From assembly GCA_015058625.1 (NCBI GenBank), contig SVCA01000001.1, forward strand, positions 372,001-436,000: a stretch of 64,000 nt of DNA. Reading direction: 5' to 3'. This stretch comes from Pseudoselenomonas ruminantium. Its GTDB lineage: Bacteria; Bacillota; Negativicutes; Selenomonadales; Selenomonadaceae. Both the position numbers and the translations under genes were made by a program. Of this stretch, positions 1-9,426 are shown in pieces. The notes below the pieces were generated by a model. The model was not told the DNA's origin. It was given only the letters and a program-made list of their open reading frames with translations, and ran no database searches. The stretch's first letter is position 1. Each line of letters starts with the position of its first letter.

Positions 1-14
1 GAATTTCCCGGCTG

Positions 15-770
15 TCAAATATTTTTTCCAATACTTTCCTGAATAATGGCCGAAGGTGTGGTATCCAGATAACGGCGGAATACCTGACAGAAATTCTTGT
101 AATCGCCAAAGCCCGTCTGCTCCGCCACCTCATATACCCGCCAGGTGCCCGCCCGCAGGAGTTTTATGGCCTGCTGCAGACGGTACTTGGCCAGAAGTGT
201 ACCAAAAGTCTGGCCGGTTTCTTCCTTCAATTTGCGGGAAATATAGCTTAGTGAAACCAGCTGGTCTGCGGCTATCTGCTCCAAGCTGATATGCTGCCGG
301 TAGTTTTCCACCACAGCCTGCCAGACCGCCTGCACATAGGGATTCCGGCTCTCCTTTGCCGCAGACAGTTCCTCGGCAAAGGGCAGCGCAGCTTCCGCCG
401 CCTCACTGCCGCCAAGTTTTTGCAGCAATCTTGCCAGTTCCTCGTCATCCACAGGCTTCAAAAGATAATCCGTGGCCTGCAGGCGCAGGGCCTCCCGCAC
501 ATAATCAAAATCGGCAAAACTCGTAAGGTACACCAGCTTTGGCAGGATGTTCTCCTCCTGCAGTGTCCTAGCCAGTTCCAGCCCATCCATATTGGGCATG
601 CGGATGTCCGTGAGCAGTACATCCGGGTGCAGGCTGCGAATGAGCGGCAGAGCCTCGGTGCCGTCAGCAGCCTCTCCCACGACTTCGGCGCCTACCGCTT
701 CCCAGTCAAAGGTGGCGATAAGTCCCTGCCGGATGATATCCTCGTCTTCTACAATCACAATGCGCAACAT
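15..770 (-). CDS. Two-component response regulator, receiver plus AraC-type HTH (YesN/HptR-like)
   Basis: Cytoplasmic response regulator expected to turn the signal of the adjacent kinase into transcription. Residues 3-118 form a receiver domain: acidic residues E8/D9, phosphoacceptor D55 in LLTDIRMP, T83 and K105. Residues about 150-245 carry two AraC-type helix-turn-helix units (SLEQIAADQLVSLSYISR, then YEVAEQTGFGDYKNFCQVFR). The 251-aa length is short for YesN-type regulators, which often have a middle linker; here receiver and HTH are nearly adjacent. It is the last gene of a three-gene operon, 5 nt after the kinase. The order binding protein, kinase, AraC regulator matches staphylococcal HptA-HptS-HptR, which switches on hexose-phosphate uptake. 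That functional link is inference; the target genes are not in view. Confidence 0.9.
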   Translation of the reverse strand: MLRIVIVEDEDIIRQGLIATFDWEAVGAEVVGEAADGTEALPLIRSLHPDVLLTDIRMPNMDGLELARTLQEENILPKLVYLTSFADFDYVREALRLQATDYLLKPVDDEELARLLQKLGGSEAAEAALPFAEELSAAKESRNPYVQAVWQAVVENYRQHISLEQIAADQLVSLSYISRKLKEETGQTFGTLLAKYRLQQAIKLLRAGTWRVYEVAEQTGFGDYKNFCQVFRRYLDTTPSAIIQESIGKNI

Positions 771-775
771 GAATC

Positions 776-2308
776 CTACTCCCCTTTTGCCCGTCGGTAC
801 GGCAGGCAGATGGTCACGCAGTTCTGCCCAGCCTCCTCCCGGATGCTTACCCCATAATCCCGGCCATAGAGCAGCTGTATCCGGCGGTGAATGTTAAAGA
901 GCCCTGTATGCTCCGTAATGTTTTCCTCCATCTGCAGCATCCGCTGCCAATCGGCCAAGGCCTCTGGCGAAAAGCCCGGCCCCTTATCGCAGACAGCCAC
1001 CTGCAGGTTTTCGCCCTGCCGAGAAATGGACAGACGGATATGCTTAATCCCGCTTTTATCCGCGCCATACTTTATGGCATTTTCCAATACCGGCTGGAAT
1101 AGCAGTTTGGGTATCTCTGCCTCCCAGACCTCCGAGTCAATCTCCTCGGTAAAATCCAGCCGCTTGCCAAAACGGTACTGCTGAATTTCCAAATAGCGGT
1201 GAACATAATCCAAATCATCCGCCAGGCGCACCTGCTGGACGGAATTGTTGATGCTGTAGCGCAGCAAAGCTGACAAAGCCATCACCATCTTCACCGCCGC
1301 TGCCGGGTTCAGCTTAACCATATACTTGATGTTTTCCAGCGTATTAAACAGAAAATGCGGATTGAACTGGGACACGAGCTCCCGCATCTCTGCTTTCGAG
1401 GTTAGTTTTTCCACCGTCTGGGCCCGCAGGCGGCTCTCCCGCTGCACACTCCAAAAGATGACCGGCAGCAGCACCGCCAGCAAGATGAGCAGCAGCATAC
1501 CGCCCATAAAGTAGCGCACCAGCAGGCTGCGCACCGGCGTGATGGCGAGCACCCGCACTCCATAGGGCAGATGGCTCTGCGTCACATAGTAGACCTCCTG
1601 CTCCACTTCCGCCAGACCACCATTCAGCCCACAGACCAGCGGCAGCAGTTTGCCCTGACCGTCCACCGGCACACTTCCCTGGGCAGCTGCCTGATTGTAA
1701 TACGCATCCGTCACCGCCAGCTTGATGCCCGGCCTTTGCCCCTGCGGCAGCATATTTTCTCCGGCAATAGCCAGCAGGAGATAGCCTTGCAATTCATTGT
1801 TCTTATAGAGAGCCTTGCCCCGAACAAAATCCTGCTGGCGCTCCCCCATGCGCACAAATTCTGCCACCGGCTCCTGCCTTTGCCGCAAGCGCTCCATAAA
1901 GCCCCAGTTCCTATCCTGCAATGGCAGAGGCAGCTGCCTGCGGCTGCCCAAGAGCAAATTACCCTCCGCATCCGTCAGATAGAATTCCAGCGGCAGGCTG
2001 CTCTGATTGACCGTTTCATAAACCACACCATAGAGTGCTGCCCGGGCTTCGACATCCTGCACCTGTCCCGTTAAAGGCAGCGTACTGGCATTGATGCGGT
2101 TTTCCAGCTGCTTCATGATTTCATCACTGTCCACCAGCATGCGCTCAATGCGCTCGGCAGCGCCCTGACGGGCCGTATAATTTCCCGTCAGCACGTAATG
2201 ATGCCAGCTGTAGACGATTAAGAGCAGGCTGATAAGGGCCAGCAAAATTGCCGGCAGCAGCGCATATTTCAGCAGCGCCCGCCGCAGTTCATCCTGAAAG
2301 TTATACAT
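776..2308 (-). CDS. Membrane sensor histidine kinase (YesM/HptS-like, His_kinase family)
   Basis: Sensor kinase of the inner membrane. TM1 lies at about residues 14-37, an extracytoplasmic sensor region at 40-260 and TM2 at 265-287. The phosphoacceptor is H318 in SQFNPHFLFNTLENIKYM, typical of the YesM/LytS type kinases. The C-terminal ATPase has an N box (LENAIKYGADKSG) and a G1 box (CDKGPGFSPEA). It sits 3 nt after the binding-protein gene and 5 nt before the regulator gene. Together they look like a sensing triad in which an exported binding protein presents ligand to the kinase. The ligand cannot be read from the sequence; hexose phosphate is a guess from the HptA/HptS parallel. Confidence 0.92.
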   Translation of the reverse strand: MYNFQDELRRALLKYALLPAILLALISLLLIVYSWHHYVLTGNYTARQGAAERIERMLVDSDEIMKQLENRINASTLPLTGQVQDVEARAALYGVVYETVNQSSLPLEFYLTDAEGNLLLGSRRQLPLPLQDRNWGFMERLRQRQEPVAEFVRMGERQQDFVRGKALYKNNELQGYLLLAIAGENMLPQGQRPGIKLAVTDAYYNQAAAQGSVPVDGQGKLLPLVCGLNGGLAEVEQEVYYVTQSHLPYGVRVLAITPVRSLLVRYFMGGMLLLILLAVLLPVIFWSVQRESRLRAQTVEKLTSKAEMRELVSQFNPHFLFNTLENIKYMVKLNPAAAVKMVMALSALLRYSINNSVQQVRLADDLDYVHRYLEIQQYRFGKRLDFTEEIDSEVWEAEIPKLLFQPVLENAIKYGADKSGIKHIRLSISRQGENLQVAVCDKGPGFSPEALADWQRMLQMEENITEHTGLFNIHRRIQLLYGRDYGVSIREEAGQNCVTICLPYRRAKGE

Positions 2309-2311
2309 CTA

Positions 2312-3316
2312 TTATTCCCGTCCTTCTGACACCGCTTCGTAATACTGCCGGAATCTGGCCAGCAGTTCTTCCTGCACTTCCCAGCCCGCCTGCTCACCAA
2401 TGGATAACAGCTCCGGGCCGCCTTCGGGAACCGCCACATCCTGCCGCACACTGCGGCGGCGGAGATGGTTTACAATATACTGCTGAGTCCTGCGGCTCAG
2501 CATAAAATCCACAAAAGCCTGCGCCGCCTGCTCATGGCGGGCATTCTTTAAGATGTACATACCGTCCGGCTCACTGACCACACCTTCCTGCATGTAGACA
2601 ATCTTCACCGGCCGACCCTGAGCAGTTTCATAAAGCGCCGCTTCCTCAAAGGTGCAGCCCGCCACGCATTTCCCTTTCGCCACAGCCTCACTGACCTCCT
2701 GGCTGTCCGCCAGCAGGCGGCCGTTCAGATTCCGGCAGAACTTGCGGATGTACTTCCAGCCATCTTCCGGCTCCTCCTTTCCCATGACCGCCAGCATATT
2801 CAGCAAATGGGCATAGGAAGAAGAGGACGCCGCGGGGTCTGCAAAGGCGATGCGCCCGGCCAAGGACTTGTTGAGCAAATCCTTATAGCCGCGGATTTCC
2901 GTATTTCCCAGCAGATTGGTATTCACCAGCAGCACGCTGGGCACATTCGTAAACGGAGTCATACGGCCATCTTCGTTGCGGAACTGCGGCAAAAGCATTT
3001 TCTCCTCGGGAGAATGATAGACCGCAAATAAAGCCCGCTGCTCCGACACTTTGGAAAGGGAACCGCCCCAGAGGACATCGGCCTGACCGGGCTGTTCCTG
3101 CGCAATCCGCTCCAACAGTTCTCCGGTTCCTCCAGTCACAATCCGCACGGAAATCCCTGTCTGCCCCTCGAATTCATCCACCAATGGCTGGATAAAACTT
3201 TGGGGATGCGGGGAATACACCACCAGTTCCTCTCCTGCTTCATCCGCTGCTTGCCCGCAGCCGCCAGCCCACAGGGCGCAGCATAATATCATTATATAAC
3301 AAATTATTTTTCGCAT
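2312..3316 (-). CDS. Extracellular solute-binding protein, AfuA/HptA-like, probable lipoprotein
   Basis: Exported binding protein of 334 aa in the family annotated as Fe3+-type ABC transporter binding proteins, which includes AfuA and HptA (hexose-phosphate binders). The start is set at 3316 because GGGGAGGAG lies just upstream; the open frame extends 23 codons further without a ribosome site. Residues 1-19 are a hydrophobic signal ending WAGGC, so C20 is a likely lipid-modified cysteine, although Ala at -3 is not the usual Leu. The mature part has the expected ELVVYSPHP start and a VTGGTGELLERI ligand-loop region. No permease or ATPase gene follows; kinase and regulator genes follow at once, so a sensory rather than transport role is likely. 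Confidence 0.85.
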   Translation of the reverse strand: MRKIICYIMILCCALWAGGCGQAADEAGEELVVYSPHPQSFIQPLVDEFEGQTGISVRIVTGGTGELLERIAQEQPGQADVLWGGSLSKVSEQRALFAVYHSPEEKMLLPQFRNEDGRMTPFTNVPSVLLVNTNLLGNTEIRGYKDLLNKSLAGRIAFADPAASSSSYAHLLNMLAVMGKEEPEDGWKYIRKFCRNLNGRLLADSQEVSEAVAKGKCVAGCTFEEAALYETAQGRPVKIVYMQEGVVSEPDGMYILKNARHEQAAQAFVDFMLSRRTQQYIVNHLRRRSVRQDVAVPEGGPELLSIGEQAGWEVQEELLARFRQYYEAVSEGRE

Positions 3317-3430
3317 ATCCCAGCCTCCTCCCCTATAGTACCATAAACTCCTTCCGGATGATACCAATCCTGCCCAACTGTTCAAAATCCAGGATAATTA
3401 TCCGTTTTTCACGATTGTAAAAGCAAGAGA

Positions 3431-3470
3431 AAAGAGGATGTGGCGAAATCACTTCGTTCACATCCTCTTT
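3431..3470 (-). terminator. Rho-independent terminator after aroE
   Basis: A 12-bp perfect stem (AAAGAGGATGTG with CACATCCTCTTT) around a 16-nt loop that can itself pair CGAA with TTCG. On the minus strand the stem is followed by a T-rich run. It starts 10 nt beyond the aroE stop and ends the pncB-aroE transcript. Confidence 0.85.
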
Positions 3471-3479
3471 ATTATGGAA

Positions 3480-4334
3480 TTATTTATCCGTCAACGCCTG
3501 ACGCAGGGCTTCCTGCATGCAGTTCAGGTCCGGCTCAATGCCAGTCCACATTTTCAGCGCCGCAGCTCCCTGCCTGGCCAGCATTTCCTCGCCGTTCACC
3601 GTCTTATGTCCATGCTCACGGGCTTCCCGCAGGAAGCGTGTCTCAGCTGGCGTATAGATGATGTCATAGACAAAAGCATCGGCTTTGACTTTTGACCAGT
3701 CAACCGGCGGACATTCTTCTACATTGGGAGTCATGCCCAAAGGCGTAGTGTTGACCAGAAGGTCTGCGGCCTGCAGCTTTTCAGCAAAAGCAGCATCTTC
3801 CCAATGGCAGACCGTTACCTTACCGTAAGCGGAAAACTCGTCTGCCAACGGCTGGGCCTTGGCAGGATTGCGCACGCCGAGCACCACTTCTCCCGCACCG
3901 GCTTTGATAAGCCCCCAGATAACGGCACGGGCCGCGCCGCCTGCCCCTAAGAGCACGGCCAGCTTATTTGACATGTCAATTTTACGGGAAACGAGTGCCC
4001 CCATAAAGCCCAGACAATCCGTATTATACCCCGTCAATTTGCCCTTATCGTTGACCACGGTGTTAACGGCCCCGATAATCTTCGCCGCCTCGTCAATCTC
4101 GTCCAGCAAGGGCATAATGGCGGACTTATGGGGAATGGTCACATTCCAGCCGCGATAATGCAGGGCTTTAAGTCCGGCCACCGCCACAGGCAAATCCTCC
4201 GGCCGCACCGGCAGGGCTGTATAATTATAGTCAAGATTTGACTTGTCAATCGCTGCATTCTGCAGTACGGGCGACAGGGAATGGGCGATAGGCCAGCCGA
4301 TAACGCCTAGGTTCTGGGTGGTTCCGGTAATCAT
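3480..4334 (-). CDS. aroE: Shikimate dehydrogenase (NADP+)
   Basis: Reduces 3-dehydroshikimate to shikimate with NADPH in aromatic amino-acid synthesis. At 284 aa it has the normal length. Substrate-binding residues are visible: SLSP near the N terminus, catalytic K70 in NVTIPHKSA and D106 in YNTDCLGF. The nucleotide-binding motif GAGGAARA follows. The start overlaps the pncB stop by one base (TGATG), so the genes are translationally coupled. Three copies of the palindrome TTGACNNGTCAA lie inside the gene, encoding DKSN at 4238-4249, DMSN at 3968-3979 and DWSK at 3692-3703. The frame stays open and the catalytic residues are kept, so these look like tolerated insertions or local sequence convergence. 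Confidence 0.95.
   Translation of the reverse strand: MITGTTQNLGVIGWPIAHSLSPVLQNAAIDKSNLDYNYTALPVRPEDLPVAVAGLKALHYRGWNVTIPHKSAIMPLLDEIDEAAKIIGAVNTVVNDKGKLTGYNTDCLGFMGALVSRKIDMSNKLAVLLGAGGAARAVIWGLIKAGAGEVVLGVRNPAKAQPLADEFSAYGKVTVCHWEDAAFAEKLQAADLLVNTTPLGMTPNVEECPPVDWSKVKADAFVYDIIYTPAETRFLREAREHGHKTVNGEEMLARQGAAALKMWTGIEPDLNCMQEALRQALTDK
3692..4249. repeat. Three TTGACNNGTCAA palindromes inside aroE
   Basis: Exact copies at 3692-3703 (centre CA), 3968-3979 (centre AT) and 4238-4249 (centre TT), all read in the same aroE frame as D-x-S. They belong to a family with at least 18 members in the window. Confidence 0.85.
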
Positions 4335-5791
4335 CAGGCATGCTCCTCACGGGTCTTGGACAGAAGTTCCATCTTGAGCTCATAATAATCCGGCGTCATA
4401 TCGAGATAATGACGGTGCGGATTTTCAAAGCGCTGCTCCTCTTCCCAAATCTCGCCGTCAAGCTGTGCCTTTACATAGTCGCGGATTTCATCGAGATTCG
4501 GCAGTTCTTCTACGCGCTTGCCCTGACGCACATAGAGCTTGCGCAGGTTTTTGAGCGTGCAGTTTTCAAACGTGCGATTCTTCCAGGGTTTCTGCGGGTC
4601 CACATAGCGGAAGGGCTCGCTCATGTCAATCGGCTCGCCGCAGATGGCCATCATATCTGCCACTGCCTTGCCGTCCGCATCATAAACACGGTACAAATCC
4701 TTCAGTCCCGGATTCGTAATCTTCTCCACGTTTTCCGAAACCTTGATGCGCGGCGCAAACTCACCGTTTTCCCCGACTGCCGCGAGTTTATAGACTGCAC
4801 CGAACACCGGCTCGGACTTGGCCGTAATAAGGCGCTCGCCAATGCCGAAACTGTCAATGCAGGCGCCCTGATTCAGCAGGGAAGCCACGGTAAATTCATC
4901 GAGACTGTTGGACACGACAATCATACAGTCCTCAAGGCCTGCCGCATCGAGCATCTTGCGGACTTTCTTGGAGAGATATGCCAGGTCACCGGAGTCAATG
5001 CGGATGCCCTTGAGACGCTTGCCCATGGGCTCCAAAATCTCATGAGCCACGCGGATGGCATTGGGAATGCCAGAGTGAATGACATCGTAAGTATCGACCA
5101 AGAGTACCGTGGCATCCGGATAGGTTTCCGCATACTTCTTGAACGCCGTGAACTCATCCCCGTAGAACATCACCCAGCTATGCGCCATGGTACCGGAGAT
5201 GGGAATGTTAAACATCTGACCGGCAGATACCGTAGCTGTCCCCACTACGCCACCGATATAGGCCGCGCGGGCACCATACGTTGCCGCATCCATATTATGG
5301 GCACGGCGGGCACCGAAGTCCGACACAGCCCGGCCATTTGCCGCCCGCACGATACGGCGCGCCTTGGTCGCAATCAAGGACTGATGGTTAACCTGTGCCA
5401 GAATAGCCGTCTCCACCAGTTGGGCATCAATCAGCGGCGCTACGACCGTAATGCAGGGCTCATTGGGATACATAATCGTGCCTTCGGGCATGGCATAGAT
5501 ATCCCCGCTGAAATGGAAGTTTTCCAGATAGTTCAAAAACTCTTCCGAAAACATTTTCTGCTGACGGAAATACTCTACATCTTCCTTGGAAAACTCCATG
5601 TTCTCCACATACTCAATGACCTGCTCCAGCCCGGCAAAGATGGCAAAGCCCCCCTTGTCCGGATTGGCCCGGTAGAATACATCAAAGGCCACCTGTACAT
5701 CTTTATCGTGGTCCTGAAAATAACCATTGGCCATGGTCATTTCATAAAAATCCATCATCATGCTTATATTGCGTTTATCAAACTGTGTCAA
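4334..5791 (-). CDS. pncB: Nicotinate phosphoribosyltransferase
   Basis: Joins nicotinate to PRPP to give nicotinate mononucleotide in NAD salvage. The 485-aa protein has family hallmarks such as LTDFYEMTMA-like MMMDFYEMTMANGYF, the SDFGARRAH segment, GTMAHSW and LVDTYDV. The start chosen is TTG at 5791, which sits 6 nt after a strong GGAGGT; another TTG 8 codons upstream has no ribosome site. A promoter (5845-5873) lies just upstream. The stop overlaps the aroE start. No functional link between pncB and aroE is evident beyond co-transcription. Confidence 0.93.
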   Translation of the reverse strand: MTQFDKRNISMMMDFYEMTMANGYFQDHDKDVQVAFDVFYRANPDKGGFAIFAGLEQVIEYVENMEFSKEDVEYFRQQKMFSEEFLNYLENFHFSGDIYAMPEGTIMYPNEPCITVVAPLIDAQLVETAILAQVNHQSLIATKARRIVRAANGRAVSDFGARRAHNMDAATYGARAAYIGGVVGTATVSAGQMFNIPISGTMAHSWVMFYGDEFTAFKKYAETYPDATVLLVDTYDVIHSGIPNAIRVAHEILEPMGKRLKGIRIDSGDLAYLSKKVRKMLDAAGLEDCMIVVSNSLDEFTVASLLNQGACIDSFGIGERLITAKSEPVFGAVYKLAAVGENGEFAPRIKVSENVEKITNPGLKDLYRVYDADGKAVADMMAICGEPIDMSEPFRYVDPQKPWKNRTFENCTLKNLRKLYVRQGKRVEELPNLDEIRDYVKAQLDGEIWEEEQRFENPHRHYLDMTPDYYELKMELLSKTREEHA

Positions 5792-5844
5792 AAGGACACC
5801 TCCAGTATGCGGCAAAGCCGTTATCGATTAAATCATACCATTGT

Positions 5845-5873
5845 ATTATACCATTTTAAGACCAGGTAAGCAA
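5845..5873 (-). promoter_or_regulatory. Sigma-70-type promoter of pncB-aroE
   Basis: On the minus strand: -35 TTGCTT (5868-5873), 17-bp spacer, -10 TATAAT (5845-5850). It directly abuts the T-tract of the leuS terminator. Confidence 0.7.
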
Positions 5874-5878
5874 AAGCA

Positions 5879-5917
5879 AAAAGCACATGTTCCTCGTGCA
5901 AAGGAACATGTGCTTTT
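5879..5917 (-). terminator. Rho-independent terminator after leuS
   Basis: A perfect 15-bp stem (AAAAGCACATGTTCC with GGAACATGTGCTTTT) around a 9-nt loop, 7 nt after the leuS stop, followed on the minus strand by TTTGCTTTTGC. Confidence 0.88.
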
Positions 5918-5924
5918 CTAACGC

Positions 5925-8399
5925 TTATTTCACTACGATATTTACCAGTTTCTTGGGTACGCAGATAACCTTAACGATGGTCTTGCCTTCGGTGAGCTCT
6001 TTTGCCCGGGGCAGTTCCTTGACGGCGGCTTCCATGGCCGTCTTGTCAATATCAGCCGGCAGGGTGATGCGGTCTCTTACCTTGCCGTTAATCTGCAGAA
6101 CGATTTCGATTTCCGCAAGTTTGGTGGCTTCTTCTTCGTATTTCGGCCACTGCTGCTGATGAACACTGCCTTCGCCGAAGAGGTTATGCCAGAGTTCTTC
6201 GGTGATATGCGGCGCGAAAGGTGCGAGCATCTTGATAAGTGCTGCGGCAAATTCTCTGGCCAGACCGGCATTGAGGTCTTTATCCTGGAAGGCATAAGCG
6301 GCGTTCACAAGTTCCATAATGGAGGAAATCGCCGTATTGAACATGAAGCGGTCGCGGATGTCTTCCGTAACCTTCTTGATGGTTACGTGCAGCACGCGGC
6401 GCAGTTCTTTTTCTTCCTTGGTCAGCGCGGACACATCGTAATTGTCCTTGCCGGCCTTGACCATATCTTCGAAGTGGTCGAGGATACGCCATACACGGCC
6501 CAGGAAGCGGAACGCACCTTCTACGCCCTGGTCGCTCCACTCAAGGTCACGGTCAACCGGAGCGGCAAAGAGGATAAAGAGTCTTGCCGTATCCGCGCCG
6601 TATTTGCCGATGATTTCTTCCGGCGAAACCACGTTGCCCTTGGACTTGCTCATCTTGGAGCCGTCTTTTAAGACCATGCCCTGCGTGAGCAGATTGGCAA
6701 ACGGTTCGTCAAAGTCTACGAGGCCGGCATCATGGAGCACCTTCGTGAAGAAACGGGAGTACAGGAGATGCAGGATGGCATGCTCGATACCGCCAATATA
6801 CTGGTCCACGGGTGCCCAGTAGTTGACTTTATCCTTAGCAAAGGGTGCTTTATCGTTTTTCGGGTCGGTGTAACGCAGGTAATACCAGGAGGAGCAGATA
6901 AAGGTATCCATGGTATCCGTTTCGCGCTTGGCATCGGCACCGCATTTCGGGCACTTGCAGTTGACGAAGGCTTCACTCGTAGCCAGCGGAGACAGAGCGC
7001 CGCTGTCGAAGGAAACATCTTCCGGCAGTCTTACCGGTAAGTCTTCTTCCGGCACGAGCACTTCGCCGCAATGCGGGCAGTGGATGACCGGAATCGGTGC
7101 GCCCCAATAACGCTGACGGGAAATCAGCCAGTCGCGCAAACGGTAGTTGACCTTGCGCTTACCAAAGCCCTGTGCTTCGGCTTCATCAATGATGCCGCTC
7201 ATGGCCTTGTGGATTTCCATACCCGTGAACTTGCCGGAGTTGACCAGTACGCCGTCCTTATCCGTGTAAGCGGCATCCATTTCCTCGAGCTTGAGTTCTT
7301 TGTCCTTCGGCTGCAAAGTCAGGATAATCGGCAGGTCATACTTCTTGGCAAACATCCAGTCGCGCTGGTCGCCGGAGGGCACACCCATAACCGCACCCGT
7401 ACCATAGTCAGCCAGTACATAGTTGGTTACCCAAAGCTGTGCCTTATTGCCGTTGAACGGATTGATGGCATAAACGCCCGTGAAGATACCTTCTTTTTCC
7501 GATTCACTGGAGGTACGCTCCATTTCGGACTGATTGCGAACCTTGTCGCAGAACGCCTTGATTTCGGCGGCTTTCGGGTTGTTTTCGCAGATTTTTTCCA
7601 CGAGCGGATTTTCGGCAGCCAAAGCGACAAAGGTAATACCATAAGCCGTATCGGGACGGGTCGTGTAGACGGAGAGTTTTTCATCCAATCCCTCTACAGG
7701 CATCTCGAATTCGAGGCCTTCGCTGCGGCCAATCCAGTTGTCCTGCATGGTCTTAACGCGCTCCGGCCAGCCTTTGAGCTTGTCGAGGTCTTTCAGGAGC
7801 ACATCGGCATAGTCCGTGATTTTGAGGAACCACTGGGAGAGGTCTTTTTTCTGTACTTCGGAGTCGCAGCGCCAGCATTTGCCGTCGATAACCTGTTCGT
7901 TAGCGAGTACCGTACCGCAGGTATCGCACCAGTTAACGGAGGCTTTTTTCTTATAAGCAAGGCCTTTTTTATAGAAGAGTTCAAAGAGCCACTGCGTCCA
8001 TTTGTAATATTCCGGCGTGCAGGTGATGGCTTCTCTATCCCAGTCGTAGGACAGGCCCATCGAACGCTGCTGGCGCTTCATGTTTTCGATATTGGAGAAC
8101 GTCCAGTCCGAGGGTTTTACATTGTTCTTGATGGCGGCATTTTCGGCTGGCATACCAAAGGAGTCAAAGCCCATGGGATGAAGCACGTTGAAGCCCTCCA
8201 TGGTCTTGTAGCGGGCCATAACATCACCGATGGAGTAGTTACGGACATGGCCCATATGCAAATTGCCCGAAGGGTACGGGAACATCTCCAGCGCGTAATA
8301 TTTCGGGCGATTTTCGTCCATCTCCGTCTTAAAGGCAGCATCTTTTTCCCATTTATCCTGCCATTTTTTTTCTATCTCCTGGGGTGAGTATTTATCCAA
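5925..8399 (-). CDS. leuS: Leucyl-tRNA synthetase
   Basis: Class I aminoacyl-tRNA synthetase that charges tRNA-Leu; 824 aa, the usual bacterial length. The HIGH motif is HMGH at residues 48-51. A Cys cluster (CDTCG, CWRC) marks the zinc-binding insert. The CP1 editing domain follows, and the signature KMSKSKGN is in the second half. The start is TTG at 8399, preceded by GGAGGAGA at good spacing; no ATG fits. A promoter lies only about 40 nt upstream, so there is no room for a T-box leader, in contrast to many Firmicute leuS genes. It is flanked by its own promoter and terminator, so it is monocistronic. Confidence 0.97.
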   Translation of the reverse strand: MDKYSPQEIEKKWQDKWEKDAAFKTEMDENRPKYYALEMFPYPSGNLHMGHVRNYSIGDVMARYKTMEGFNVLHPMGFDSFGMPAENAAIKNNVKPSDWTFSNIENMKRQQRSMGLSYDWDREAITCTPEYYKWTQWLFELFYKKGLAYKKKASVNWCDTCGTVLANEQVIDGKCWRCDSEVQKKDLSQWFLKITDYADVLLKDLDKLKGWPERVKTMQDNWIGRSEGLEFEMPVEGLDEKLSVYTTRPDTAYGITFVALAAENPLVEKICENNPKAAEIKAFCDKVRNQSEMERTSSESEKEGIFTGVYAINPFNGNKAQLWVTNYVLADYGTGAVMGVPSGDQRDWMFAKKYDLPIILTLQPKDKELKLEEMDAAYTDKDGVLVNSGKFTGMEIHKAMSGIIDEAEAQGFGKRKVNYRLRDWLISRQRYWGAPIPVIHCPHCGEVLVPEEDLPVRLPEDVSFDSGALSPLATSEAFVNCKCPKCGADAKRETDTMDTFICSSWYYLRYTDPKNDKAPFAKDKVNYWAPVDQYIGGIEHAILHLLYSRFFTKVLHDAGLVDFDEPFANLLTQGMVLKDGSKMSKSKGNVVSPEEIIGKYGADTARLFILFAAPVDRDLEWSDQGVEGAFRFLGRVWRILDHFEDMVKAGKDNYDVSALTKEEKELRRVLHVTIKKVTEDIRDRFMFNTAISSIMELVNAAYAFQDKDLNAGLAREFAAALIKMLAPFAPHITEELWHNLFGEGSVHQQQWPKYEEEATKLAEIEIVLQINGKVRDRITLPADIDKTAMEAAVKELPRAKELTEGKTIVKVICVPKKLVNIVVK

Positions 8400-8435
8400 A
8401 GCAATCTCCTCCTACGTTGTTTCACAATTAGATGT

Positions 8436-8464
8436 ATTATAGCGCAATATTACAAAAATCGCAA
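8436..8464 (-). promoter_or_regulatory. Sigma-70-type promoter of leuS
   Basis: Minus strand: -35 TTGCGA (8459-8464), 17-bp spacer, -10 TATAAT (8436-8441). The predicted leader is only about 30 nt. Confidence 0.7.
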
Positions 8465-8471
8465 CCTATGC

Positions 8472-9401
8472 TTAGAGTTGTCCACTCTCAATTTCCTTTT
8501 GTCTTTCCTGTTCTTCCAGCCATTTGCGGCGGGCATCCTGATATGTCTCACAGGCCAGGGTAAAACCCTTGCCGGACACCTCGGAGGTATCGGAGACAAT
8601 CATAAAGGCCTGCGGGTCATAGTGGTTTACAATGGCCTTGACACGGCTGACCTGCGTCAGGCGCACCACGATGAACAGGACTTCCTTATGCTCCCGCGCA
8701 AAGCCGCCCTTGCCCTCGAGATACGTTACGCCGCGATGGACGTTTTCCATGATTTCCTGACAGATTTGCTCCGCTGCCGGGGACACGATAAAGATGGACT
8801 TTTCGCGGTTAAGGCCTGCCGCCACGCGGTTGGTGAGCTCCGCCGTCACATAGATGGACACAAGCGTGTAAAGCGCTTCATCCATATTGAACATCCAGGC
8901 CGAGGCCATGACGATGACGAAGTTCATCACAAAGATGCAGGTGCCCATATCCAGCGAATAGAACTTCTTGGCTACGGCGCCCAGCACATCGAGGCCGCCG
9001 GTGTTGGCGTTAGCCCGAAAGATAATGCCAAAGCCAATACCGGCCATCACACCGCCGAAGATGGCGTTGAGCATACCATCCTGGGTGACATTCCAATCCA
9101 CCATAAAGTGCGTGGCATCGAGAATAATCGAGAGCACCACCGTGCCCACAACAGTATCCCAGGCGTAAAGACGGCCAAAGACCCGATAGGCCAGATACAG
9201 AATCGGCAGGTTGTAGACGATATTCTGCATACCGACAGGCAAATCGGTCAGATAGTAGATAATCAGCGCAATACCGCTGATTCCCCCGGTCAGCAGATGA
9301 GCCGGGATAATAAAGAGATTGAAACCCAAACAGACAATCAGCGCGCCCAGGGTAATCTGCAGGTAGCGCTTGGCCTGCTTTGCAAATTCATTTCTCAACA
9401 T
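8472..9401 (-). CDS. YitT family membrane protein with C-terminal DUF2179 domain
   Basis: Integral membrane protein of 309 aa. Residues about 12-200 contain five or six hydrophobic segments typical of the YitT family (LLTGGISGIALIIYYLTDLP, then ANTGGLDVLGAVAKK). Residues about 215-290 form the soluble DUF2179 domain (VTYLEGKGGFAREHKEVLFI, ending DTSEVSGKGF). Its biochemical function is unknown to me. An AGGA ribosome site precedes the ATG. The downstream leuS has its own promoter starting 8 nt before this gene's stop, so the two are probably separate units. The 25-nt gap to the Nif3-like gene upstream suggests it may be the last gene of the dnaG-rpoD-trmK cluster. Confidence 0.9.
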   Translation of the reverse strand: MLRNEFAKQAKRYLQITLGALIVCLGFNLFIIPAHLLTGGISGIALIIYYLTDLPVGMQNIVYNLPILYLAYRVFGRLYAWDTVVGTVVLSIILDATHFMVDWNVTQDGMLNAIFGGVMAGIGFGIIFRANANTGGLDVLGAVAKKFYSLDMGTCIFVMNFVIVMASAWMFNMDEALYTLVSIYVTAELTNRVAAGLNREKSIFIVSPAAEQICQEIMENVHRGVTYLEGKGGFAREHKEVLFIVVRLTQVSRVKAIVNHYDPQAFMIVSDTSEVSGKGFTLACETYQDARRKWLEEQERQKEIESGQL

Positions 9402-9426
9402 ACATTCATTCCTATAACTTATTTTC

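Noticed and set aside
3392..3403. GGATAATTATCC palindrome upstream of the binding-protein gene as an operator
   Set aside because: A single AT-rich 12-bp palindrome with no second copy and no clear promoter beside it; too weak to call.
8400..8471. Possible T-box leader for leuS
   Set aside because: A consensus promoter lies only about 40 nt from the start codon, leaving no room; no T-box sequence is present.
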